A stretch of 5,268 bases of DNA from Comamonas sp. (GTDB lineage: Bacteria; Pseudomonadota; Gammaproteobacteria; Burkholderiales; Burkholderiaceae_C). The DNA is taken from NCBI GenBank assembly GCA_018384835.1, contig JAHAYB010000501.1, positions 1 through 5,268 on the forward strand. Direction: 5' to 3'. A program made the position numbers and the translations under genes. Under the pieces are notes generated by a model. It was not told the DNA's origin. It was given only the letters and a program-made list of their open reading frames with translations, and did no database searches. Below, in pieces: positions 1-4,270 of this stretch. Positions within the stretch are counted from its first letter, which is position 1; each line of letters begins with the position of its first letter.

Positions 1-1
1 G

Positions 2-61
2 CTCTAACATTTCGGTCAAGCCGACCCGCATTCTGCGGTCGGCTTACCTTGCCCGTTAGCC
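2..61 (+). other. attC site 1 (end of an upstream cassette)
   Basis: R'' is CTCTAAC (2-8) and R' is GTTAGCC (55-61). Between them AAGCCGA pairs with TCGGCTT and CCGCA with TGCGG around a TTC loop, leaving one unpaired C. The single-strand hairpin with an extrahelical base is what integrase recognises. Up to the GTT it differs at one base from the attC sites at 323-382 and 2518-2577. Confidence 0.9.
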
Positions 62-376
62 TGCTTTTTATTCCTGCTCATTTCAGCCCATGAATATTCA
101 AACGCCATTTACCTTCGCAAGCGTTTATCCGCTGGGTGTTTGGCGTTCGCTCGGGCTTCGCCTGCGTGGGTTGCGCCAGTTTCAATCCTTTTTGGCCTCT
201 AGCCCTTGTGCAGCAAGCGCAAGCAGCTATTGTTTTCGTAGTGCTGCGCCGCCTCGGTGGCGCTGTGCTTTTTCGCAGTTCGCGCCCGTCGCCAAATCCA
301 AGTTATCGGTTTTGGCTTCTGGCTCTAACATTTCGGTCAAGCCGACCCGCATTCTGCGGTCGGCTTACCTCGCCCG
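56..376 (+). mobile_element. ORF-poor integron cassette, copy A
   Basis: This 321-bp cassette has no convincing gene. A 96-codon open frame from ATG 90 runs right through the attC and stops only at TAG 378-380 in the R' core. Its homologue in the second copy (2253-2571) differs mainly by amino-acid-changing substitutions. Two compensating 2-base shifts also separate the copies: CGCTGGGT lies 40 bases after the ATG here and 42 bases in the other copy, yet GGGCTTCGCCTG is in register in both. This is not how a conserved protein evolves. A small RNA, a promoter or a structural DNA role is more likely. A cassette-encoded small RNA (sRNA-Xcc1) is known from Xanthomonas campestris, so there is precedent, but I cannot show that this is the same family. 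Confidence 0.75.
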
Positions 377-378
377 TT
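188..378 (+). repeat. Direct repeat shared by the two ORF-poor cassettes, copy A
   Basis: This 191-bp block matches 2383-2573 with 8 substitutions and no gaps by my hand alignment. It covers the 3' half of the cassette and the whole attC as far as the GTT of R'. The 5' halves (56-187 and 2253-2382) are much less alike, sharing mainly a patch around ATTCAAACG and the GGGCTTCGCCTG element. Confidence 0.93.
241..273 (+). terminator. Possible Rho-independent terminator in the ORF-poor cassette
   Basis: GCGCCGCC (246-253) pairs with GGTGGCGC (256-263). Outside it GTGC (241-244) pairs with TGTGC through G-C and G-U pairs, and five T residues (269-273) follow directly. In copy B the equivalent hairpin (about 2436-2463) loses pairs and is followed by only four T residues. 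The call rests on hand-folding one strand, and the 2-base inner loop would have to open for the helix to form. Confidence 0.3.
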
Positions 379-382
379 AGGC
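323..382 (+). other. attC site 2
   Basis: R'' is CTCTAAC (323-329) and R' is GTTAGGC (376-382), a full match to GTTRRRY. The inner stem is AAGCCGA/TCGGCTT plus CCGCA/TGCGG with one extrahelical C and a TTC loop. It closes the first ORF-poor cassette. Confidence 0.93.
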
Positions 383-394
383 CTCTGGGGGCAC

Positions 395-1036
395 ATGACC
401 TATCGCGTAGTTCTCGTCAAGATTCTTCCTGCGGCGTTCGTTGAGGATTTTCTCAACGGAGAGTTGTATCTGAATACTTGCGCATACTTTTCCCAACTGG
501 ACCAAACTGACTTTGTGCGAGCGGACCCGCATGATGGCGTTCTTGAAACAATTCAGGTCGCTGAGGTTGCCATTCAAGACGACAAAGGAAATTGGATTCC
601 GATTGAAGGAGTTATAAATCCAGTCGTATCTCGCAGTGACGAACTCCTGAATTTCAATATATTTTGTTTGTACACAATAACCGACCAGCCTGCCGATCAA
701 TTCGATGATCGTGTGTGCGAGTTTGGTGATGTTGCAATCTTCATTTCGGATTTGCTGGAATTTGTGCGTCGAGTGCGGGAAGCCGCCGTCGCATCAGGTT
801 GGGAAATCTCGCACGGCCCAGTTCAATATGTGGATCCCGTAGTCCATGATGGATTCATGGGCCCCTTTCGTAAGTTCCACACGTACAGTTACCAAAATGA
901 GTTCCGGTTCCTTTTTAGAACCAAAAAACGTGGGCCGTGTCGTTTGAGTGTTGGTAATTTGCGCGACATTATTTATGTCACGGCCAGCTCAAAAGTTGCC
1001 GAAATTCGTCAAATAATGCGCGGCTCGGATCCCTAA
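395..1036 (+). CDS. Cassette protein of unknown function, distantly DUF2971-like
   Basis: The product is 213 residues with no signal peptide or membrane segment, so probably cytoplasmic. The pattern is G22-ELYLNT-CAYF near the N-terminus, then R42-ADPHDG-VLE51, a hydrophobic middle (NIFCLYTIT, 88-96), EFGDVAIFI (109-117), and YQNEFRF (166-172) near the C-terminus. A 'layer of small aromatic residues, R-x-D-x-x-x-G, then Q-x-E-F/Y-R' layout recalls DUF2971-type proteins of unknown function; I rate that as a weak resemblance. ATG 395 lies 12 bases after the R' core and is preceded by GGGGG (387-391) as ribosome site. The TAA stop (1034-1036) lies inside the R'' core of the next attC. It is the only gene of cassette 377-1093, so context gives no functional hint beyond being cassette cargo. 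Confidence 0.85.
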   Translation: MTYRVVLVKILPAAFVEDFLNGELYLNTCAYFSQLDQTDFVRADPHDGVLETIQVAEVAIQDDKGNWIPIEGVINPVVSRSDELLNFNIFCLYTITDQPADQFDDRVCEFGDVAIFISDLLEFVRRVREAAVASGWEISHGPVQYVDPVVHDGFMGPFRKFHTYSYQNEFRFLFRTKKRGPCRLSVGNLRDIIYVTASSKVAEIRQIMRGSDP

Positions 1037-1099
1037 CCGGTCGCTCGAGCAGACGTCCTTCGGCAAGCCTCAGTCCGCAGCTCAGCTTCAACGTTAGAA
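1031..1099 (+). other. attC site 3
   Basis: R'' is CCCTAAC (1031-1037) and R' is GTTAGAA (1093-1099), the last base departing from GTTRRRY. The arms GCTCGAGCAGAC (from about 1043) and GTCCGCAGCTCAGC pair imperfectly with bulges, around a central CTTCGGCAAG turn. The stem sequence is unrelated to sites 1, 2 and 7, pointing to a different source for this cassette. Confidence 0.82.
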
Positions 1100-1106
1100 C
1101 AAGAAC

Positions 1107-1397
1107 ATGATAAACGCATTTGGATACTTGCTGCTAGGCGTGGCCTTGGTCGTCATAGCCATGAATTGGCTGTGCGTTTTAGCGACCATCAAAAACAGAA
1201 AAAATGGCTTGACCAAAAATCACTCACAGGTTCTTCTGGTTCCAGAAATACTAATCGCTCTTGCTGCATTTATGCCTTTACCATTCAATAAATGGTATTT
1301 ATTACTTCCGTTGGCAATGCACTGCGGAACTTGGATTCTTCCTCAAAGCCTTTTCTATCTATTTCGAGAAATATTTTATGGAGAGCGTACGAAATGA
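1107..1397 (+). CDS. Small integral membrane protein, cassette-encoded
   Basis: The product is 96 residues with three likely membrane helices: about 5-28 (FGYLLLGVALVVIAMNW...), 42-57 (VLLVPEILIALAAFMP) and 63-86. The loop between the first two is basic (KNRKNGLTKNH, 29-39), so by the positive-inside rule it should face the cytoplasm, with the N-terminus outside. The C-terminus (REIFYGERTK) is charged. I do not recognise a family or transport motif. ATG 1107 is 7 bases after the attC core, with only a weak purine stretch (AACAAGAA) in front, so translation may be weak or leaderless. The gene is alone in cassette 1094-1456 and is visibly AT-richer than its left neighbour, which fits independent acquisition. 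Immunity proteins and small stress membrane proteins share this shape, but nothing here proves either. Confidence 0.8.
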   Translation: MINAFGYLLLGVALVVIAMNWLCVLATIKNRKNGLTKNHSQVLLVPEILIALAAFMPLPFNKWYLLLPLAMHCGTWILPQSLFYLFREIFYGERTK

Positions 1398-1404
1398 ATT
1401 ATTC

Positions 1405-1462
1405 TTCTAAATCATCATTCCAGCGGACTGCCTTCGGCAGCCGCTGAAATCAAACGTTAGGG
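1405..1462 (+). other. attC site 4
   Basis: R' is GTTAGGG (1456-1462). R'' is best placed at TTCTAAA (1405-1411), which lacks the final C of RYYYAAC. The stem is almost perfect: CAGCGG pairs with CCGCTG and CTGCC with GGCAG around TTC, with one extrahelical A. The strong hairpin makes the call secure despite the poor R''. Confidence 0.87.
1457..1462 (+). promoter_or_regulatory. Ribosome binding site formed by the attC R' core
   Basis: TTAGGG lies 3 bases before ATG 1466. AGGG is the only Shine-Dalgarno-like element, and it is part of the R' core. Because cleavage is between G and TT, this piece moves with the cassette. The spacing is shorter than usual. Confidence 0.5.
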
Positions 1463-1465
1463 AAA

Positions 1466-1648
1466 ATGAAAAAGCGTGTGGAACAACTGGAAGGTGAATT
1501 GTTCGCGTTCATTAAGAAGTATTCGAGAAAAGCGCAGCGGCGAACAGAGCCGAATGACCGTAGATACGATAGAAAAATCGAAAAATGGTTGAAAACGGCA
1601 AAACCAGATGAATTGAGCAAACTTCTAAATCAGGAAGAAAAAAAATGA
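1466..1648 (+). CDS. Very small, highly charged protein, cassette-encoded
   Basis: The product is 60 residues and very rich in Lys, Arg and Glu, predicted to be soluble and mostly helical: KKRVEQLEGELFAFIKKY (2-19), a basic hinge RKAQRRTEPNDRRYDR (21-36), then EKWLKTAKPDELSKLLNQEEKK. There are no cysteines and no membrane segment. Such proteins can bind nucleic acids or act as small regulators or antitoxins, but I recognise no family. It fills cassette 1457-1709 alone, starts 3 bases after the R' core and ends 7 bases before the next R''. The position of start and stop snugly between two attC sites is the best argument that it is a real gene, because the short length alone would not be enough. 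Confidence 0.68.
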   Translation: MKKRVEQLEGELFAFIKKYSRKAQRRTEPNDRRYDRKIEKWLKTAKPDELSKLLNQEEKK

Positions 1649-1655
1649 AGATCAG

Positions 1656-1715
1656 TCCTAACCCAGCGCTCAAGCCGACCCGCATACTGCGCGCGGCTTA
1701 TCTTGTTTGTTAGAG
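1656..1715 (+). other. attC site 5
   Basis: R'' is TCCTAAC (1656-1662) and R' is GTTAGAG (1709-1715). AAGCCG pairs with CGGCTT and CGCA with TGCG around TAC, with a mismatch and an unpaired base between the two helices. It is a relative of the site 1/2/7 type with a degraded middle. Confidence 0.87.
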
Positions 1716-1721
1716 CGCACT

Positions 1722-2204
1722 ATGTCTCACCTTGAATCACTCATCGTCGAATACCTTGACTGGCAGGGGTACTTGGTGCGCCGAAATACTAAAGTCGGGC
1801 GACTAAAACATGGCGGCTGGGAAATGGAGCTTGATGTCATTGGCTACAACCCGCACACAAGCGACCTTGTTCATTACGAACCGTCTGTTGATGCTCATAC
1901 TTGGGATACACGCGAAGCAAGGTACGCAAAAAAATTCGAGGCAGCCCGCAAACTCATTTTCGGTGAGGTTTTTTCATGGTTGCCACCCGAAACTCCATTG
2001 CGGCAAATTGCTGTATTCCCCTCTCACCCGAAAGGTAGAGACACCATTGCAGGCGGTGAAATTATTTCTATTGATGAGTTTGTTGCAGAAGTTCGCTCAA
2101 AGGTTATCGCGTGTGGTATTGCTTGCCGTAGCGCCATCTCGGAAAACTACCCTCTGCTCCGTGTATTGCAGCTTTCCCATTGTGGCTACAACCGTGTGCT
2201 CTAA
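1722..2204 (+). CDS. PD-(D/E)XK-like cassette protein, active site degenerate
   Basis: The product is 160 residues. An N-terminal helix (HLESLIVEYLDWQGYLVRRN, 3-22) is followed by GGWEMELDVIGYNP (31-44), then LVHYEPSVDA (49-58), and a basic helix REARYAKKFEAARKLIF (64-80). E10, D38 and E53 fit the acidic positions of restriction-endonuclease-like folds, but the usual lysine of E-x-K is serine here (E53-P-S55); K70/K71 may substitute, or the protein may bind rather than cut DNA. No conserved functional motif is seen after about residue 95. I chose ATG 1722 over TTG 1707 because the TTG lies in the attC R' core. A weak AGAG (1712-1715) is the only ribosome site. The TAA stop lies in the R'' of the next attC. 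It is the sole gene of its cassette; a defence or DNA-handling role is inference. Confidence 0.85.
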   Translation: MSHLESLIVEYLDWQGYLVRRNTKVGRLKHGGWEMELDVIGYNPHTSDLVHYEPSVDAHTWDTREARYAKKFEAARKLIFGEVFSWLPPETPLRQIAVFPSHPKGRDTIAGGEIISIDEFVAEVRSKVIACGIACRSAISENYPLLRVLQLSHCGYNRVL

Positions 2205-2258
2205 CATTTCATCCAAGCCGACGCCGCTTCGCGGCACGGCTTAATTCAGGCGTTAGTA
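2199..2258 (+). other. attC site 6
   Basis: R'' is CTCTAAC (2199-2205) and R' is GTTAGTA (2252-2258), not matching RRRY at its end. AAGCCG pairs with CGGCTT and GCCGC with GCGGC around TTC, with one or two unpaired bases. The preceding gene stops inside R''. Confidence 0.9.
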
Positions 2259-2571
2259 CCGAAGAAAACAAATTTATTTCGCCCATGTTTATTCAAACGG
2301 CATTCAACTTCTCAATCGTTGTTCAGCGCTGGGTTTGCCGTTTCTCTGGGCTTCGCCTGTTGGCTTGGTGTCGGTTTATGGTCTTTTTGGCCTCTGGCCC
2401 TTGTGTAGCAAGCGCAAGCAGCTATTGTTTTCGTAGTGCTGCACCGCCTCGGTGGCGCAATGCTTTTCCGCAGTTCGTGCCCGTCGCCAAATCCAAGTTA
2501 TCGGTTTTCGCTTCTGGCTCTAACATTTCGGTCAAGCCGACCCGCATTCTGCGGTCGGCTTACCTCGCCCG
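2253..2571 (+). mobile_element. ORF-poor integron cassette, copy B
   Basis: This 319-bp cassette is homologous to 56-376 but is separated from it by four unrelated cassettes. An open frame from ATG 2285 continues through the attC to TAG 2582-2584, past the cassette end, so the apparent stop belongs to the neighbouring cassette. In the shared 191-bp block, 6 of 7 changed codons would alter the amino acid. No minus-strand gene is seen either. A conserved non-coding element is the best reading. Confidence 0.75.
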
Positions 2572-2573
2572 TT
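2383..2573 (+). repeat. Direct repeat shared by the two ORF-poor cassettes, copy B
   Basis: It matches 188-378 with 8 substitutions and no gaps, including the whole attC hairpin. Its terminator-like hairpin is weaker than that of copy A because two bases of the outer stem are changed. Confidence 0.93.
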
Positions 2574-2577
2574 GTGC
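2518..2577 (+). other. attC site 7
   Basis: R'' is CTCTAAC (2518-2524) and the stem is identical to site 2. R' is GTTGTGC (2571-2577), where the variable part of the core is supplied by the next cassette and departs from GTTRRRY. Confidence 0.9.
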
Positions 2578-2593
2578 GTCATAGGGGGAGAAA

Positions 2594-2860
2594 ATGAGCG
2601 TTCCAGAGTATTTGGAGTTGTTTTCTGGGCAGGGAGCGGGGCGGGTTCGCGTCCGGTTCCAGCAATACGACGGAAAAATAGCCAGTTTGGCATTCTCTCC
2701 AAGAGAGGTTCTTTCCCTTATCGCCCCTGAGAACGACACCTTCCATCAATATCTTCGGTTTGACGATTATTTATTTGAGGTGCTCAAGTATGAAATTGAG
2801 CCCAAAACTCAAACATTGACCATTGTTGCAGCCCCCAAGCAGAAGGGTAACTCCGCATGA
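2594..2860 (+). CDS. Small protein of unknown function, first gene of a two-gene cassette
   Basis: The product is 88 residues with no membrane segment or signal peptide. The sequence reads as a small alpha/beta domain: VRVRFQQYDGKIASLAFSP (18-36, two strands), REVLSLI (37-43, helix), YLRFDDYLFEVLKYEIEP (53-70) and TLTIVAAP (74-81, strand). I do not recognise a family. A strong ribosome site GGGGGAG (2584-2590) lies 3 bases before the start, the best in the array. The stop overlaps the next gene's start (ATGA 2857-2860), so the two are probably translationally coupled and work together. As the first gene before a nuclease-like protein it could be an antitoxin, immunity protein or partner subunit; this is inferred from the arrangement alone. 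Confidence 0.85.
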   Translation: MSVPEYLELFSGQGAGRVRVRFQQYDGKIASLAFSPREVLSLIAPENDTFHQYLRFDDYLFEVLKYEIEPKTQTLTIVAAPKQKGNSA

Positions 2861-3354
2861 GTACGCCCGGTCAATTGAATCAGGAGCGGCTGCTGCAACT
2901 GCGAAACCAATACTTGTCTCTTGTCCAACTTGAGGTTGAAGAGTTTGGAGTCAAGCCCACTGAAGTTCGCCATCTCATCGGAAGGCTCGGAGAGTTTGAG
3001 TGCGCGTTATTGGTTGGCGGCACTCTGTCGCACATTGCCAATCAGCACGGTTTTGATGTGGTTGCTGCTAATGGGCGAAAAATAAGCGTCAAAGTAACAG
3101 GTCAGAAATCCGGCTTTGTCGCCATTTCCAAGAGCACTCTTCATCATGCAGATGATTTGATGGTCATTCAGTATCAAAATGCGAGGCTTGAGGTTCTTTA
3201 CTACGGTTGCATCAACAAAGCTGCCGAAGCCGCACGCTTTTATGCACCATCCGGCGCATATGAGCTTGAGCTTTCAAAAGCCCGTCAGTTGCAGCACGCC
3301 GCCCAACATAGCATTCAACCCGACGGCCCCGCCTCCGGCGGGTCCGCGGGTTAA
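2857..3354 (+). CDS. PD-(D/E)XK-like protein, second gene of a two-gene cassette
   Basis: The product is 165 residues. A helical start (1-30) leads into the core: IGRLGEFECALLVGGTLSHIANQHGFDVVAANG (41-73), then KISVKVTGQ (75-83) and HADDLMVIQY (97-106). E46, D67 and S77-x-K79 sit where restriction-endonuclease-like folds have their E, D and (D/E/Q)-x-K, with serine at the acidic position. The layout 'G-R-x-G-E-F...N-Q-x-G-F-D-V...VK' recalls small nuclease-like domains of unknown function such as DUF6998, named from memory and unverified. AAGGG (2843-2847) precedes ATG 2857 at a good spacing. The last 18 residues (from about 148) are encoded by the attC itself, and TAA 3352-3354 is in its L' arm, so the tail is probably not functional. 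With its small overlapping partner it resembles a toxin or defence nuclease pair. Confidence 0.85.
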   Translation: MSTPGQLNQERLLQLRNQYLSLVQLEVEEFGVKPTEVRHLIGRLGEFECALLVGGTLSHIANQHGFDVVAANGRKISVKVTGQKSGFVAISKSTLHHADDLMVIQYQNARLEVLYYGCINKAAEAARFYAPSGAYELELSKARQLQHAAQHSIQPDGPASGGSAG

Positions 3355-3368
3355 TTTTGGCGTTATGT
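3301..3368 (+). other. attC site 8 (last one in the window)
   Basis: R'' is GCCCAAC (3301-3307) and R' is GTTATGT (3362-3368). AACCCG pairs with CGGGTT, CGG with CCG, and CCCGCC with GGCGGG around TCC, with extrahelical bases. A nearer RYYYAAC (ATTCAAC, 3313-3319) was passed over because GCCCAAC gives the same 7-base spacing to the inner arm as sites 1, 2 and 7. Confidence 0.88.
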
Positions 3369-3400
3369 GTAATCTTAAAATGCGTCACTGCAGTAGTTCA

Positions 3401-3406
3401 TAAGGA
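3401..3406 (+). promoter_or_regulatory. Ribosome binding site of the glycine-zipper gene
   Basis: TAAGGA lies 8 bases before ATG 3415, a near-ideal Shine-Dalgarno that fixes this start. It is outside attC, unlike the start of the 60-residue gene. Confidence 0.8.
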
Positions 3407-3414
3407 ATCGTCGA

Positions 3415-4269
3415 ATGTTCAAGACTGGTGTGAAGAAAGAAGCATTAAAGGCGCTTGAAAAAGTGCAGGCTGATTACGCTGACTTGTGCGAACGAGCGCA
3501 GGTTAAAGCAGAGGAGCTTTTCAAGCTGAGGCAGTCTACAAGCTTGGAGCTGATCCCAGAGGTGGAGGCGTACGTCAACAGTCTCGCCAACACCCCAAAG
3601 GATTTCGACAAGAGCTTTGCCGAGTACAAAGCCGAGTTCACAGTTTTTAACAGCATCCTGCATGAGTTAGAGCTTGCTGCTAAAGAGGCTCAGGTCAAGG
3701 CCGGTGGCGGCGCTGCGATCGGCGTAGCAGCAGGGGTCGGTACCGCAGCTTTCGCTCCTACTGTCGCTATGGCAGTGGCTACCACATTCGGTACCGCATC
3801 AACTGGAACCGCCATTTCTACTCTGTCTGGTGCTGCAGCCTCCAAAGCGGCCTTGGCGTGGCTGGGTGGTGGAGCCTTGGCCAAAGGTGGCGCGGGTATG
3901 GCCGGCGGTAAGGCCCTGCTGGCGCTGGCCGGCCCGGTAGGCTGGGCAATTGGCGGTACTGCTATTGTCGGCGCTGGTCTGTTTGCCCGAAGCAAGAACG
4001 GTAAAATCGCAGATCAAGCCACTGCCGCCCGTAAGGAGCTAGAAGTTCATACGCGCACAACCCGATCAGCCATCTTAGAAATCGGCCGAATGCTGGAGCA
4101 GACTGATAAGCACACCAAGGGTATGCGTGAGATGCTGGCCAAGCTGAAGCAGGACGCACCTATAGACTACAACCAGTTCAATCTGGAAATGCGCCAAAGT
4201 ATCGCAGCACTGATTAACCATGTTTACTCACTTTCTGAGCTGCTGAATAAAAAGGTGGATGTGAGCTGA
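3415..4269 (+). CDS. Glycine-zipper membrane-type protein with helical flanks
   Basis: The product is 284 residues without a signal peptide. Residues 1-95 are charged and helical, probably coiled coil (EALKALEKVQADYADLCERA...). Residues 97-191 are a long Gly/Ala-rich hydrophobic stretch: GGGAAIGVAAGVGTAAFAP, then a Thr/Ser-rich part, WLGGGALAKGGAGMAGGKALLALAGPVGW (149-177) and AIGGTAIVGAGLFA. Its many G-x-x-x-G and GG steps are typical of glycine zippers that pack in membranes or form oligomeric pores. Residues 192-284 are again charged and helical and may be cytoplasmic. I recall similar 'LGGG-LA-GG-GMAGG...GP' segments in uncharacterised bacterial proteins but know no function. The next gene begins one base after its stop, so the two form an operon. 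That partner also has Gly/Ala-rich hydrophobic segments, which suggests contact in the membrane. Pore formation is an inference from composition. Confidence 0.9.
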   Translation: MFKTGVKKEALKALEKVQADYADLCERAQVKAEELFKLRQSTSLELIPEVEAYVNSLANTPKDFDKSFAEYKAEFTVFNSILHELELAAKEAQVKAGGGAAIGVAAGVGTAAFAPTVAMAVATTFGTASTGTAISTLSGAAASKAALAWLGGGALAKGGAGMAGGKALLALAGPVGWAIGGTAIVGAGLFARSKNGKIADQATAARKELEVHTRTTRSAILEIGRMLEQTDKHTKGMREMLAKLKQDAPIDYNQFNLEMRQSIAALINHVYSLSELLNKKVDVS

Positions 4270-4270
4270 T

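Larger units (their letters stand above)
1..3362 (+). mobile_element. Integron gene-cassette array (right-hand part)
   Basis: Eight attC sites follow one another in the same orientation and delimit seven complete cassettes plus the last 55 bases of another. Taking the known integrase cleavage point between G and TT of the R' core (GTTRRRY), the cassettes run 56-376, 377-1093, 1094-1456, 1457-1709, 1710-2252, 2253-2571 and 2572-3362. All genes are on the + strand, start a few bases after an R' core and end in or just before the next attC, which is the classical cassette arrangement. Cassettes 1094-1456 and 1457-1709 look more AT-rich than the rest, fitting independent origins. Mixed attC types and the absence of resistance genes suggest a sedentary chromosomal integron. 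The integrase gene and attI are not in the window. Confidence 0.93.

Noticed and set aside
90..380. 96-codon open frame in the first ORF-poor cassette, with a counterpart at 2285-2584
   Set aside because: Changes between the copies are mostly non-synonymous, the frames are joined by compensating 2-base shifts, and both run through attC with no own stop. Such a frame may be annotated as a hypothetical protein elsewhere, but the evidence here is against it.
377..700. 107-codon minus-strand frame
   Set aside because: It lies opposite the well-supported gene at 395-1036, has no ribosome site and runs against the direction of every cassette.
1707..1721. TTG start extending the 160-residue protein by five residues
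   Set aside because: The TTG is within the attC R' core; ATG 1722 is the normal start.
1810..2244. 144-codon frame overlapping the gene at 1722-2204
   Set aside because: It starts deep inside that gene, has no ribosome site, and ends past the attC hairpin; its composition is that of an out-of-frame translation.
1..3368. CRISPR array as explanation of the repeated hairpins
   Set aside because: The repeats are unevenly spaced by 250-1200 bases, flank genes and have attC core sites, which fits integron cassettes and not CRISPR.
3351..3381. Promoter for the two-gene operon with TAAAAT (3376-3381) as -10
   Set aside because: TTGGCG (3357-3362) is only 13 bases away, and other -35 choices are poor matches. 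A promoter here is possible but not supported.
3690..3995. Minus-strand 101-codon Ala/Pro-rich frame
   Set aside because: It is the complement of the Gly/Ala-rich core of the gene at 3415-4269, where GC-rich codons leave the opposite strand open by chance.
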